Shown: positions 33,992 through 44,259, counted from the first letter of the stretch. The stretch is DNA of 64,000 nt from Cohnella sp. AR92 (GCF_003990975.1 NZ_RZJR01000002.1:469550-533549); one strand, 5' to 3'. The notes: generated from the letters alone by a model not told the origin. A program made the numbers and translations.

Positions 33992-34876
33992 TCAACCCTT
34001 CACGCTGCCGAGCGTCAGCCCCTTAACGAAATAACGCTGCAAGAACGGATACAGCAGGATGATCGGGCCGATCGTAAGTACCGTCGTCGCCATCTTAACG
34101 CCTTCTTTGGGAATAGCCGCGGCGGCTATGGATGAATTCGCCGCATTGGACGCCGCGTAAGAGATATTGGATGTAATGCTCCGAATGACCATCTGGAGCG
34201 GATACAGGTCGCGGTCGCTCACGAGCATAAGCCCCAGCCACCAGTCGTTCCAATAACTGATCGCATAGAACAAACAGATCGTCGCGAGTCCGGGCAGTAT
34301 TAGCGGCAATGCGATTCGGACCAACAACTGGGCATCGTTCGCCCCGTCGATCTTGGCGGCTTCGAATATCCCGTTGTCGACGGTGGAGATGAAGCTTCTC
34401 ATGATCAGGAGATTAAACGCGTTAACCGCATAGGGAAGCATTAGCGCGAGCAACTGGTCGTACAGGTGCAAATACTTCGTCGTAACGATGTACCAAGGCA
34501 CGAGACCCCCGTTGAACAGCATCGTAAAGTAGACGAGAAACGAGATCGGGCCGGCCATTCTCCATTCTTTTCTCGATAAAGCGAATGCCATCATCGTCGT
34601 TAACACCATGCTTATTAACGTTCCGACTACGGTCACGATTACCGTCACCCGATAAGCGTTCAGAATGGTCGAGCCTCTCCCCAGCACGAACTTGTAAGCC
34701 GCCAGCGACAAGTCGTGAGGGAATAGATCGAAGCCGTTCGCCCGAATGTACTGCTCGTTCGTCAACGATGTCGAGATGATCGTCATGAACGGAATGATGG
34801 CGACAATGACGAACACGAGCATGTAGACATAGGCAAAACCTACAACGAGTTTATCGGCTGTCGAATAGTGTTTCAT
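33992..34876 (-). CDS. ABC sugar importer permease (LplC/YtcP family)
   Basis: Inner-membrane permease of the carbohydrate uptake family CUT1, 294 residues, about six helices. Conserved blocks are IIPFMTIISTSLTNEQYI at the N-terminus and the EAA loop FEAAKIDGANDAQLLVRIALPLILPG, which contacts the ATPase. The C-terminus PFLQRYFVKGLTLGSVKG is the standard ending of this family. It starts 33 bases after the first permease gene and partners with it. It is followed by the binding-protein gene 89 bases later. Confidence 0.93.
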   Translation of the reverse strand: MKHYSTADKLVVGFAYVYMLVFVIVAIIPFMTIISTSLTNEQYIRANGFDLFPHDLSLAAYKFVLGRGSTILNAYRVTVIVTVVGTLISMVLTTMMAFALSRKEWRMAGPISFLVYFTMLFNGGLVPWYIVTTKYLHLYDQLLALMLPYAVNAFNLLIMRSFISTVDNGIFEAAKIDGANDAQLLVRIALPLILPGLATICLFYAISYWNDWWLGLMLVSDRDLYPLQMVIRSITSNISYAASNAANSSIAAAAIPKEGVKMATTVLTIGPIILLYPFLQRYFVKGLTLGSVKG

Positions 34877-34909
34877 CTGCTGGCAATCCTCCTTTCCCGT
34901 ATTCGTCTT

Positions 34910-35839
34910 CTAGAACAGAGCGGAATCCTTGTCGTATCTCCGCACGGCTGCGTTAACCGAGAAGACGAGTACGAACCCGATGACGGACTGCATCAGCCCT
35001 GTCGCGGATGACATCCCTACGTCGTTCAAGGTGCGAAGCGCACGGAATACGTAGGTGTCGATAACGTCCGTCGTAGAGAACAGCAGGCTGTTGTCGCCGA
35101 CAAGGCCGTAGATCATCCCGAAGTCCCCGTAGAAAATCCGGCCGATGGCCAGAAGAAGCAAGATGATAATCGTCTTGGAGATGCCGGGAATGGTAATGTG
35201 CCACATCTGCCGTATCTTGCTCGCGCCGTCTAACGAAGCGGATTCATATTGCTCCGGGTCGATTCCCGCGATCGCCGCAAGGTAGATGATGCTGTTAAAC
35301 CCGACCGTCTTCCACACGTACAGTACGACCAGAATACCCGGCCACAATCCGGCCGAGTTGTACCAGTTGACCGGGCTGAAGCCCAGACCCTGCAACCAGC
35401 CGTTCAGAATGCCGGAGTCCGTGTTCAGGAAGTTGTAGGCGAATACGGAGACGATAATCCAGGAGATAAAATTCGGTAAAATAACGAGCGATTGCGTGAT
35501 TTTCTTGAAGATAACCAGCCTGATTTCGTTCACCAGCACCGCGGTAAGGACCGCCAGAACGGTGCCGATGCCGATGAACAGCGCATTCAAGAATAACGTG
35601 TTGAAGATAACTCTCAGAACCGATGCCGTATCGACCGTCAGGAATCGAAAGTTGTCCAATCCGTTAAACGGACTGCCGAAGATCCCCAAGTCAAGGCGAT
35701 ATTCTTTGAACGCGACGATTACCCCCGTCATAGGCAAATAACAAAAGAGCACGAAATAAAGCAGTCCCGGCATGGCCAACAAATAAAGGAATTTGTTCTT
35801 GACGAGATCGGTCGCTATGAAGCGTACGGTTCTCCTCAC
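34910..35839 (-). CDS. ABC sugar importer permease (LplB/YtcP-partner family)
   Basis: First permease of the importer, 309 residues, about six helices. Family features are LLYFVLFCYLPMTGVIVAFK and the EAA loop PEQYESASLDGASKIRQMWH. The N-terminus (DLVKNKFLYLLAMPGLLY) is typical of polysaccharide permeases such as LplB. It heads the operon; a cre-like sequence lies about 50 bases upstream. The membrane sensor gene at 36038 ends just upstream, so the two could be linked in regulation. Confidence 0.93.
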   Translation of the reverse strand: MRRTVRFIATDLVKNKFLYLLAMPGLLYFVLFCYLPMTGVIVAFKEYRLDLGIFGSPFNGLDNFRFLTVDTASVLRVIFNTLFLNALFIGIGTVLAVLTAVLVNEIRLVIFKKITQSLVILPNFISWIIVSVFAYNFLNTDSGILNGWLQGLGFSPVNWYNSAGLWPGILVVLYVWKTVGFNSIIYLAAIAGIDPEQYESASLDGASKIRQMWHITIPGISKTIIILLLLAIGRIFYGDFGMIYGLVGDNSLLFSTTDVIDTYVFRALRTLNDVGMSSATGLMQSVIGFVLVFSVNAAVRRYDKDSALF

Positions 35840-35890
35840 GTTATGCCCCCCTTTCTTTTAGCTTCGTCTTCGTTGGCTTACGGACTCCAA

Positions 35891-35903
35891 TGTAGCGCTT
35901 TCA
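35891..35903 (-). promoter_or_regulatory. Candidate cre site before the sugar importer operon
   Basis: On the minus strand the sequence TGAAAGCGCTACA matches the left ten bases of the CcpA consensus (TGWNANCGNTNWCA) exactly, but the right arm is one base short. It lies 52 bases upstream of the first permease start. Confidence 0.4.
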
Positions 35904-36037
35904 TAAATACCCGACAAGTTAGAAAAAGCAATATCGTTTCTATTTGCGTAGGTTCAAAGCCGCATAAAAGCTGCTCTGGCGCCGATCACAGCTTTTCAAA
36001 CCTCTTAGCATTCCAGCACGAGAACGACGCCCCCGAA

Positions 36038-38353
36038 TCAAAGGGCGCCGTCGCTCTTGCTCGCATGCTTCCGATACTCGGTCGGAGCCATGCCCATATG
36101 CTTCTTGTACCAGGTGACGAAGTAGGAAGCGTTCAGGAACCCCACCCTCTCCCCGATCTCCTTCACCGTAAGCTTCGTATTCGTCAGATAATCGTTCGCC
36201 TGTCGGAGACGAAGCTCCGTGACGTACTCCAGGAACGTCCGGTTAAACAATTCCTTGAACAATCGGCCAAAGTAAATGCCATTGTAATGGAACCGTTCGG
36301 CTACCCATTCGATCGACAACTCGGGATTCCCGCATTGCTCTTCCAGGAAGGAAGCGATCTCTTCCGCCAGGCCGGACTTCGGATTCTTCTTGTTCTCCTT
36401 CGATCTCTGTATCGTCTCCGTCACCTGCCTGGCGAACCATTCCTCCACGAGCTGCAGGGATTCCATTCTCTCTAGCGATCCTAATGTCTCGATAAAGTCA
36501 GCGGATGTCGCCGACATGGAAGAGCTGGGAGAGCTCGCGGCATAAACCGAGAACAGCAAGTACGAGATCGCGGACCGAATCGTCGTATAGGACGCATTCC
36601 GAATCTCGTTGAACACGTCGGCGACGGCCGCTTCCGCCTTCTCTTCCTTCGCCGCCTTGATCGCCTCCAGCAGAGCTTTCTGTTTATCATAAGGATAATC
36701 GAAGTCGTCGTTAACCTTCGACATGACCTCCTCATAGAAGAGAATCTGTCCCTTGCCGTGAACGAGCCGGTACAATGCAGCCTCCTTCGCGGTCAAATAC
36801 GATTCGCCGATCTCATGTCCTCTGCAGGCCGGTTGGCCTAAGCCTATCGTGAGCGTGACGCCATAGGTGCGAGTCACCTCTTGCTGCAATAAGCGCAACG
36901 CCTCCAAGGTCGGGTCGGGAATCGATTGACCTCCATGGCTTCCTTCAAGCAAGGCGACGACTTCTTGGTCGACCTTAACGATATCGCAAGCCAGCCTCGT
37001 CCGCAGAACCTGCTCCGCAAAGTCGGATATAACGGCCGGAACCGTAGGGACGATCGAATCCGACTTCAATAATAACTCCTGAATGCCATCGAGCTTCAGA
37101 ACCGCCACTCGCATTGGAGCTTCCCCGGCCGGATCTACGTTCAACCGGTAGTGCCTGGCATCTCCCGGCTCCGGTACCCGGATGCCATGCAGCAGCTCCT
37201 TCAGATACTCGTTCTTCACGGATAGATGGGAGCTTCGGTCCTTGGCTTCGAGCCTCTCGTATTTCTCCGTAATGCTGGCATAGAACCGAGCCAAGATCTC
37301 CATCTCGCTCAGATTCTTCTCCGGCGCGAATCCGGTATCGAGCTTGGAATCGAGCACTTTCCGAGCCAGCTTGTTTAGAGGCGAAGAGAGCATCCCGCTT
37401 AACACGGCGGAAACCCCAAGAGACAGGAGGAGCAGAATCAGACAGGTCCAGACAGCCGTTCGCCGGATGTGGGAGATTTGCTCATTGGCCACATTGTACG
37501 GAATCGCGGAGACAAAGTACCACCCAAGCTGCTCGGAATGGGTATAGGAGACCAGCATTTTCCTACCGTCGCTCGAATCCGTGAAGCTTCCGTTCGTATC
37601 GGAATGTAAGACTCTCTTGATGTAAGGCGTCTCGGCGAGATCGCTTAGAAATTCGCTTGGCTCGGGCGAGAAGACGACACGTCCTTGCTCGTCCAGAATG
37701 AGAACGCGGTCGCCGTTATTCTCTTCGTTCTGCCGGTTGGCGATGCTATCCAGCGTAATATTCAGGATGATGGCGCTAACGATCTCGCGGCTCTCGTAAT
37801 TGCGGTCGTAGTAGAAGAACGTATAAACCCTCTTGCCCGCTTCCTCCGCTCCTTCCACTCGGAGCGTTCGAGGAACCGCGCGGCCCAAGTTCTGAACGGT
37901 CTCCTTCTCCGTTAACCACTGGATCGTATCCGCCTCGGCTCTCGCCTTGTCCCGGTCTGTTCCGACAAGAGCGCGGTCGTGACTGTTGTATAAGGTAATG
38001 GAATCGATATTCTTGTTCGTTAGCAACAGGTCGTTTAATTTCCTCAACGTCGCGTTGTAGAGAAAATAATCCCCTCTCGTATCCGGGCTATTCATGATCT
38101 GGATCAGATCGTTGTCCAGCGACAGCTGAAGCGTGAGCTGCCGGGCTTGGTCGAGCAGGATCTCGAACAGGCTTCTGCTCTGATCCAGTCTTTTCTCGGA
38201 GATCTCGTTAATCTGCTCGGCCGCTCCGTTGGAGAAAGCCTGGGATAGCAGCGCGGTGATCGTTAAGGCAACTACGGCAAGCAATACGACAAAAGATAAA
38301 AAGAACTTAGCGAACAAGGAATTCAACCGGATTTTATCTGTCCAACGCTTCAT
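36038..38353 (-). CDS. Membrane-bound AraC-type regulator with extracellular sensor
   Basis: One-component sensor and transcription factor of 771 residues, of the YesS-like group common next to Paenibacillus sugar operons. TM1 lies at about 13-36 (FAKFFLSFVVLLAVVALTI), a double-cache-like extracellular region to about 295, TM2 at about 300-324 (TCLILLLLSLGVSAVLSG). A cytoplasmic linker follows, then the AraC helix-turn-helix at about 668-765 (LSIEWVAERFHYNGIYFGRL; LTVKEIGERVGFLNASYF). The order sensor-gene then importer operon, both on the minus strand, suggests it activates the importer in response to the sugar (inference). Its own upstream region has a cre-like sequence at 38382-38395. Confidence 0.9.
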   Translation of the reverse strand: MKRWTDKIRLNSLFAKFFLSFVVLLAVVALTITALLSQAFSNGAAEQINEISEKRLDQSRSLFEILLDQARQLTLQLSLDNDLIQIMNSPDTRGDYFLYNATLRKLNDLLLTNKNIDSITLYNSHDRALVGTDRDKARAEADTIQWLTEKETVQNLGRAVPRTLRVEGAEEAGKRVYTFFYYDRNYESREIVSAIILNITLDSIANRQNEENNGDRVLILDEQGRVVFSPEPSEFLSDLAETPYIKRVLHSDTNGSFTDSSDGRKMLVSYTHSEQLGWYFVSAIPYNVANEQISHIRRTAVWTCLILLLLSLGVSAVLSGMLSSPLNKLARKVLDSKLDTGFAPEKNLSEMEILARFYASITEKYERLEAKDRSSHLSVKNEYLKELLHGIRVPEPGDARHYRLNVDPAGEAPMRVAVLKLDGIQELLLKSDSIVPTVPAVISDFAEQVLRTRLACDIVKVDQEVVALLEGSHGGQSIPDPTLEALRLLQQEVTRTYGVTLTIGLGQPACRGHEIGESYLTAKEAALYRLVHGKGQILFYEEVMSKVNDDFDYPYDKQKALLEAIKAAKEEKAEAAVADVFNEIRNASYTTIRSAISYLLFSVYAASSPSSSMSATSADFIETLGSLERMESLQLVEEWFARQVTETIQRSKENKKNPKSGLAEEIASFLEEQCGNPELSIEWVAERFHYNGIYFGRLFKELFNRTFLEYVTELRLRQANDYLTNTKLTVKEIGERVGFLNASYFVTWYKKHMGMAPTEYRKHASKSDGAL

Positions 38354-38381
38354 ATTTCTCCCCCTGTGTCATCCCGCAAGA

Positions 38382-38395
38382 ATAAAGCGTTTACA
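38382..38395 (-). promoter_or_regulatory. Candidate cre site before the AraC-type sensor gene
   Basis: TGTAAACGCTTTAT on the minus strand matches 12 of 14 positions of the CcpA consensus; the final CA is lost. It lies 29 bases upstream of the start codon, so bound CcpA could block transcription. Confidence 0.45.
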
Positions 38396-38549
38396 TAAAA
38401 CGGCTGCCTATTGAAAGGAAATCATACATTTAAGATTAAACGATTCTCCGCGTAAATGAAGTTCGATTCTTATAGATCGTTTTGAAAAATGAACTATTCT
38501 AGTAAAATGCCGAAAATCAATAGTACCATAGACTTCCCTAAACGATAAG

Positions 38550-38577
38550 AGCCGTATCGCATAATCGCGAAACGGCT
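38550..38577 (-). terminator. Terminator of the GH38 operon
   Basis: Minus-strand arms AGCCGTTTCGC and GCGATACGGCT pair with one mismatch around a six-base loop, followed by CTTATCGTTT. It lies about 40 bases after the stop codon of the 38619 gene. Confidence 0.6.
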
Positions 38578-38618
38578 TCTTGCGTCCTATGAATCGGGGC
38601 TGCCTGAGGCGGGGGGAC

Positions 38619-41051
38619 CTATCCGTCGCGATCGGTTCTCAAACTGACGATCCCGGTTCCCATCATACGGCATTTGGCCAGTGCCTGATCGAGTTCGGGC
38701 CACTCGTTCCCCCATGCGACGGAATATTTAAATTCATAGAATCCTTCCAGGCTTGCTTTAAAGTTAGTCTCCCAGTAATTGGTCATTAACCACGTGTATA
38801 GGTTGGGCTGTCTCGACGCCAGTTCGGGATGCCCGCTAAGCAGCCTCTCTTCGTACTCCAGAGATCCGACTTGAACCAGCGGGGTATCGGGCATGGAGAT
38901 GATGACGCTCTGGCTGGCGCCTTTAACGACAACGCCATGCTGAACGGTATAGAAGTCGGTTCCCGTCCCCCATATCTGATCTTCCCATGGCCTCATCGGT
39001 CGACAGCCTTTATCCAGCCACAGCTCGTTATGCTCCGAACGCTCGGCCTCGAACGGCAAAGAAATATACACATTCTCAGGATCCCAGACGCAATCCTTCT
39101 GAATTCGCAAGGCAACGTCTACGCGGCGCATATCCGCGTTGGCTGTCAGCATCGCCGAATAATATCTCATACCCGGCGTCTCGTAGACCAGCTCTACGCA
39201 TGCGAGAACGTCTCCTTGAAAAAGCGGCTTCGCCTGGATCAATCGGCCGACGGATCTTCTTACGTTCATGCCTTTGCGATTGCGCCCCATGGCTCTGCGT
39301 ATGTTCGCCTGAGCCTCGGGGGAGGCAGAAGGCGAGATCTCATATACCGGGGCGAATGCGGTATGTTCGGCTTCGGGGCGAATAAGCTCCCGGCCGTTCT
39401 CCTTGTCGAACCAGGATATAATGCCAACGCCCTGCTTCCACTTGATTCTCAAATACGGAGTTTCCAAAGAATGCTCCGTCAGAACGATTGACGGCCGCAT
39501 GGCCTCTTCTTCGGGCAACGGTCGAACATCGGTCACCCCATCGCTGCCGCTGAACGTGAAGCTGGAGATCGTCCTAGGCCGAGTCCGTTCAACCGGCTCT
39601 ATCGCCAATATGCGCTGTCCGTTCGCTTTAATGCGCAACGGAACCATGATGATTCGGCCTCTGCTTACGTGGATGAATTGATGCTTCAGCTCTTCTCCGG
39701 TAGCGGTATCGATAACTCGAATCCCTTTCTCCAACAGCCCGATCTCCCAGCTATCCACTAGCAGCTGAGCGAAGTCCTCCGCATCCTCCGGGTACGGATT
39801 GACGATTTTGTATCGAAGAGGTCTCCACGGGTAAAGCTCCGTTTCCCCCATACGCTCATACAAATCATCCAGCAGAATGCAGGACAGCCGCGCCCCTTCC
39901 GCAGCGTACGATTGTTTTCTTGCAAGCATCGCATTGGACAATTGACTGAACGGTTCTGCGACCGAGGCGGAGTGTCCCCACGTATGTTCCGCGTACATCA
40001 TCAGTTGATAAGCCGCTTTGTCCCGCAATTCCCTATTGCCGCCGTCTTCCTCCTGAAGCAAGCCCGCTAACTGCAGGTTACGCTGACCCTGTCGGAACAA
40101 CCGCGTCGATTCCGGCGTGCTGGCATAGCCGTCCGACCACCAATCCGGCCATTCCCCGCGGTAGACGGGAATTTCGCCGGCTTCGCTCCGAACGTTACCG
40201 AAGAAGGAATGCAGAGTCGCCATTTCCAGATGTATCCGTTCCCCGTGCTTATCGTTCCAGTCGCGGACCAAATCGACGATAGCTCCGTTCGGGGGCGCAT
40301 TGTCCGTCACGAGCCCGGACAAGGGGATCGGTACAAAGTCGAAGGGGTACCCTTCCGCTTCCAGTTGGCCGAGATACCGGGTCACCCGTTCATATCTGAT
40401 TTGCTCCTCGTTCTCCGTAATCATGGGCGGATTGTATTCGTCATCGATCAAATAAGACTGTATGCCTTTCGGAACGAGACCGAGATCGTTCCCCAGCATG
40501 TAATGCTCGGAATTCCAAACAAGCAGACGACGATGAGGCTCCGTCTCCCACCAGAACGGATATTGCTTGCGTCTGGCCGGGTACATGCCATGATGAGTGT
40601 GCACGCAGAAGAACAAATTCTCCACGCCGTTCTCCATCAACGCTTTGGCATTATCCAATCGAAACCCGTTGATATCCGCGGCCATGGCGCTTCTCATCTC
40701 AATGCCGAGGCTCCGGCCATAAGCGGCGGCTCGGCGCACGGCCGGAAGCATCAGTTCATAATCGGCGAGCTCGGTCAAATTCAAATAATTGGCCGTGAGC
40801 TCGATGTTCCCCGCTTGGACGGCCTCTTCGAAAGCCTCTACTTGTTCGGCGCTCGCCAGCTGCAAAAAACGTTCGACCGCCCAAAACGTCTCGCACACCC
40901 ATTTGAACCCTTCCTTTTCCTTTTGCAGCTTAACGGCCTGATTCAAAAATTGGGCATGATACCGCTCGATCTTCTCCTGCCTGTCGGTATAGCCAATATC
41001 CGTATGCGTATGATGGATCAGATAGAGTTTCCATTTTTTCTTGATATCCAT
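38619..41051 (-). CDS. GH38-like glycosidase, divergent subgroup
   Basis: Cytosolic protein of 810 residues with the N-terminal glycoside hydrolase 38 barrel pattern. The zinc-site motif reads HHTHTDIGYTD (H14, H16, D18 in place of the usual GHTHIDVAW), and a conserved aspartate lies in SAMAADINGF (D126), where GH38 has its nucleophile. The remainder has beta-rich C-terminal sections (SFTFSGSDGVTDVRP; RYYSAMLTANADMRRVDVAL). I recall related proteins annotated as DUF5054 or GH38-like. It is the third gene of DUF1861-GH38-this gene, 34 bases behind the true alpha-mannosidase. Probably acts on mannose-containing glycans taken up by the cell, but linkage and substrate are unproven. Confidence 0.72.
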   Translation of the reverse strand: MDIKKKWKLYLIHHTHTDIGYTDRQEKIERYHAQFLNQAVKLQKEKEGFKWVCETFWAVERFLQLASAEQVEAFEEAVQAGNIELTANYLNLTELADYELMLPAVRRAAAYGRSLGIEMRSAMAADINGFRLDNAKALMENGVENLFFCVHTHHGMYPARRKQYPFWWETEPHRRLLVWNSEHYMLGNDLGLVPKGIQSYLIDDEYNPPMITENEEQIRYERVTRYLGQLEAEGYPFDFVPIPLSGLVTDNAPPNGAIVDLVRDWNDKHGERIHLEMATLHSFFGNVRSEAGEIPVYRGEWPDWWSDGYASTPESTRLFRQGQRNLQLAGLLQEEDGGNRELRDKAAYQLMMYAEHTWGHSASVAEPFSQLSNAMLARKQSYAAEGARLSCILLDDLYERMGETELYPWRPLRYKIVNPYPEDAEDFAQLLVDSWEIGLLEKGIRVIDTATGEELKHQFIHVSRGRIIMVPLRIKANGQRILAIEPVERTRPRTISSFTFSGSDGVTDVRPLPEEEAMRPSIVLTEHSLETPYLRIKWKQGVGIISWFDKENGRELIRPEAEHTAFAPVYEISPSASPEAQANIRRAMGRNRKGMNVRRSVGRLIQAKPLFQGDVLACVELVYETPGMRYYSAMLTANADMRRVDVALRIQKDCVWDPENVYISLPFEAERSEHNELWLDKGCRPMRPWEDQIWGTGTDFYTVQHGVVVKGASQSVIISMPDTPLVQVGSLEYEERLLSGHPELASRQPNLYTWLMTNYWETNFKASLEGFYEFKYSVAWGNEWPELDQALAKCRMMGTGIVSLRTDRDG

Positions 41052-41085
41052 TAGCTGCCGCCCCTTATGCTGCTGGTTTATCCAT

Positions 41086-44000
41086 TTACCCCAACGTTAT
41101 TAGGAAGGTCTTGATCTCATATGGCTTTAGCTCGAAACGAATCTCGGGTTCTCTTCGCTCCTCTTCCAACGGTCGTTCCAGCAAATCGCATTCCTGCCAA
41201 GTCGCAATTCCGTAATCGCTCGTCAGGCGAACCTTGCTTCGCGCGCCCGTAAACTCATGGAGTCGGACAACGATCGCTTCGGCGTCTTCCGCTTTCTTCA
41301 CCGCATCCACCATGGCGTTGCCGCAGTCGACCCGGAACAGCGATTTGCCCGATGCCGATGACGGTCCATGAGCGCAGTGCAACGGACTGTTTAACTCCCA
41401 AGCCTCTCGCACGGTTTGCGCCTTGACCCAATCTCCCGAATGCGGGTACAAGGAGTAGACGAATTCGTGCATGCCCAAATCGGCATTCGGATCCGGGTAG
41501 ATGGCGGATTTAATCAAGGAAAGGCGCATGACATTGTCCTTGATATCGTAGCCGTATTTGCAATCGTTCAGGAGACTGACCCCGTACCCGTACTCGGACA
41601 GATCGGCCCATTGATGGCCAACCGTCTCGAACCGGGCGAAGTCCCAGCTTGTATTCCAATGCGTTGGACGTTTTACGTTGCCGAACTGGATATCGTAGGT
41701 AGCCTCGGTGGATCGGACGTCTACCGGGAAAGCCGCCTTCAGCAGCTGCTGCCTTTCTTGCCAATTGACTTTGGTCGCGAAGTCGATTCTGCGGCTATCC
41801 GCATACACGGTGAGATCCTGAACGATCGTGGAATCCATGTACGTCCAAGTAAATCTTGCCGTGGCCAATAGCGGACCGTTCGCGATCCATTCTACCGAAA
41901 GAAGGTCTTTCACTTCCCGTAATTTCTCTTGGTAATAAATGTCGATGTCCCATGCGTCGAACATCTTCGGCTTATCTTCAAACACCTGCAGCACGTTGCC
42001 CCGTTCGCCAACCGCAAGCACCTGCCGATCCGCAGCCTTGTCGTAGATGGACGTTAGTTGTCCTTCTTCGTTCCAGTCAATCTCGTAATGAGGCGTGGAC
42101 ACTCCTGCAGCCCGAACGTCAAAGCAGCTCTCCCGCGGCGCCTGCTCGCCCTGGCCGAAACGAATCGATCGGCAGCCGAATGCGGGAATCCCCTTGACCC
42201 GGACCTTCCACTCTCCTGCTGTCCGCTGAGCCGGCAGCTCTCTGCCCTCCTCGTCTAACCACGCGCCGTCAGCCCCGAACGCGCCCCCCGAAACCGTAAC
42301 AAGATCCTCGCGCTCGTAGGAAGCTCCGTTGTAGACGGTAACGACGGACGAACCGTCTTTGACGGGAGAAGCCAAAGCGGATGCCGCTAGAGTTAGGTTG
42401 TTCTGGCCGCATCTCTCCGCTTCGTCGTATTCGGCGCGGGAATCCGCATAGACTTCCGCGATCGACGAGCCCGGAATAATATCGTGGAACTGATTGCGCA
42501 GCAGGATGCGCCAGCCTTCCGCCAAGCTGGAGACCGGATAAGCGTTCCAGCCGCCGGCAACGGCCGCATGCAAGACGCTCATCCACTCCGCCTCTCGGTA
42601 AAGCAGTTCTAACTTTCGGTTCATCCTCTTATTATGGGCTTGGCTCGTATACGTGCCCCGATGGAATTCCAAATACAATTCTCCATCCCACGTATGAACG
42701 TACTGATCCGTGCTTGCCACCGTTTCATGCAGCCGTTCGAAGTATTGATCCGCCCGGCCCGGTACGGCCCTCGGAATGCCCGGCATATCCTCCAGCCTTC
42801 GGCGCATTTCCAGCATGTCGCGATTAACGCCGCCTCCGCCGTCGCCGTATCCGTAGGCAAGCAGCAATTCTTGATTAAGCCCCTTATCCCGGTATGTATC
42901 CCATATTCCTTTCACCGCGAAAGGCTCCGTTAAGCCGTTATAAGTATAATACCAAGCCTGAGAGCCCGGCCCCTCCGGAGTCGTGATGAAGTGAGTAAGC
43001 ACTTCGGATCCGTCGATGCCCCGCCAGCGGAACGTGTCATGCGGCATGCGATTATATTGATTCCAACTGATCTTGGTCGTCATCATCGTGTCGATGCCGG
43101 ACTTAAGCAAGATTTGCGGCAACGCCCAGCTGTATCCGAACACATCCGGCAACCAGAGATAGCTGCATTCCACGCCGAATTCTTCCCGGAAGAATCGGGT
43201 TCCGTAGAGGATTTGACGAACCAGCGACTCCCCGCTCGTCAAGTTGCAGTCCGCCTCGAGCCACATCGCGCCGCCCGCTTCCCAACGCCCTTCAGCCACT
43301 CGCTCTTTGATTTGCCGATAGATCTCCGGATAATCCGACTTCATATAAGAATAGAGCTGGGGCTGCGATTGGAGGAAAACATACTCCGGATACAACTCCA
43401 TCAGCCGCAGCACGGTCGAGAACGAGCGCGCCGCTTTCTCCCGGGTATGCGACAAGCGCCATAACCAGGCAACATCGATATGGGTATGGCCGATGCAGCT
43501 AACCGTTACCGGATGGGCATGCTCCCGCTTCAAACGCCGCATTTCATCCGAGAGCAGCGCTTCCGCCTGATAGACCGATTCGTAGAACGCCTCGGATCCC
43601 GCTCTCGACCAATCGATCAAACGGAAAGCGCGATCCAGAGCTTTCGTCAATTGCTGACGTTCCGGCCTATCCTCGGACAGCACTTTTACGCTCTCCAGTA
43701 TGGCTTTGGCCGAATAGAATGCATGGTCCACCCGCATGTCCAGGCAGGCGAGAGCCGCTTGCTTGAATTCGTGCTCTTGCAGTACAGGCTCTCCGCCCCC
43801 TTCCAGACCCGACCAAAGCCGGAAAACAAGCTCAACCTCCGTCCCGGCAAGCCCCGCGTGGAGAAAGACTTCCTGATGGTTGGAATCTACGCCTTGATAG
43901 GGCTTGCCGTTGATAAACAGCAACGACTCGAATCCCGAGTTGTTTCCCGCTCCCGTCTTGCCGAAGTCGAACAGGCCGCAGATTGTCCGCCCGTCCCATT

Positions 44001-44226
44001 CTTGCGGGATTGCGACTTTACGGCTCAGCCAGATATACAAGTCCCTGCCTTTCCAGCGGTCTCCCCTCGAGACGAACCTATCCGCAGCGATAGCAGAAGG
44101 ATAGGCGCCGATCCTCTGTTCTTTGTCCTCTGCAAAGGCCCATCCCCCCAGCTCCACCGTATCCCGATACCGGTATTTCTTCAATTCGTGGATGCGCTGC
44201 TCCAGTTTCTCCAATGTCCACAACAT
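41086..44226 (-). CDS. Alpha-mannosidase, GH38
   Basis: Cytosolic zinc-dependent retaining alpha-mannosidase of 1046 residues, the usual size of the bacterial/vacuolar type. An N-terminal beta domain (about 1-235) precedes the catalytic barrel. Zinc ligands H247 and D251 are in IGHTHIDVAWLW, and the nucleophile D326 in WLEADCNLTSGESL. Further family blocks are LWLPDVFGYSWALPQILLKSG, TKISWNQYNRMPHDTFRWRG and LLRNQFHDIIPGSSI. The C-terminal half is the GH38 C-terminal beta-sandwich set. It sits between DUF1861 and the divergent GH38-like gene with about 32-base gaps, so the three are one operon. Removes alpha-mannosyl residues from imported glycans (inference on substrate). Confidence 0.95.
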   Translation of the reverse strand: MLWTLEKLEQRIHELKKYRYRDTVELGGWAFAEDKEQRIGAYPSAIAADRFVSRGDRWKGRDLYIWLSRKVAIPQEWDGRTICGLFDFGKTGAGNNSGFESLLFINGKPYQGVDSNHQEVFLHAGLAGTEVELVFRLWSGLEGGGEPVLQEHEFKQAALACLDMRVDHAFYSAKAILESVKVLSEDRPERQQLTKALDRAFRLIDWSRAGSEAFYESVYQAEALLSDEMRRLKREHAHPVTVSCIGHTHIDVAWLWRLSHTREKAARSFSTVLRLMELYPEYVFLQSQPQLYSYMKSDYPEIYRQIKERVAEGRWEAGGAMWLEADCNLTSGESLVRQILYGTRFFREEFGVECSYLWLPDVFGYSWALPQILLKSGIDTMMTTKISWNQYNRMPHDTFRWRGIDGSEVLTHFITTPEGPGSQAWYYTYNGLTEPFAVKGIWDTYRDKGLNQELLLAYGYGDGGGGVNRDMLEMRRRLEDMPGIPRAVPGRADQYFERLHETVASTDQYVHTWDGELYLEFHRGTYTSQAHNKRMNRKLELLYREAEWMSVLHAAVAGGWNAYPVSSLAEGWRILLRNQFHDIIPGSSIAEVYADSRAEYDEAERCGQNNLTLAASALASPVKDGSSVVTVYNGASYEREDLVTVSGGAFGADGAWLDEEGRELPAQRTAGEWKVRVKGIPAFGCRSIRFGQGEQAPRESCFDVRAAGVSTPHYEIDWNEEGQLTSIYDKAADRQVLAVGERGNVLQVFEDKPKMFDAWDIDIYYQEKLREVKDLLSVEWIANGPLLATARFTWTYMDSTIVQDLTVYADSRRIDFATKVNWQERQQLLKAAFPVDVRSTEATYDIQFGNVKRPTHWNTSWDFARFETVGHQWADLSEYGYGVSLLNDCKYGYDIKDNVMRLSLIKSAIYPDPNADLGMHEFVYSLYPHSGDWVKAQTVREAWELNSPLHCAHGPSSASGKSLFRVDCGNAMVDAVKKAEDAEAIVVRLHEFTGARSKVRLTSDYGIATWQECDLLERPLEEERREPEIRFELKPYEIKTFLITLG

Positions 44227-44259
44227 CTTGTCATCCCCCTCGTCTTTCGCCGTCAGGCG

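Noticed and set aside
36017..36048. Hairpin at the end of the AraC-type sensor gene (GGGCGCCGTC region)
   Set aside because: Interrupted stem overlapping the stop codon and no U tract; too weak to call a terminator.
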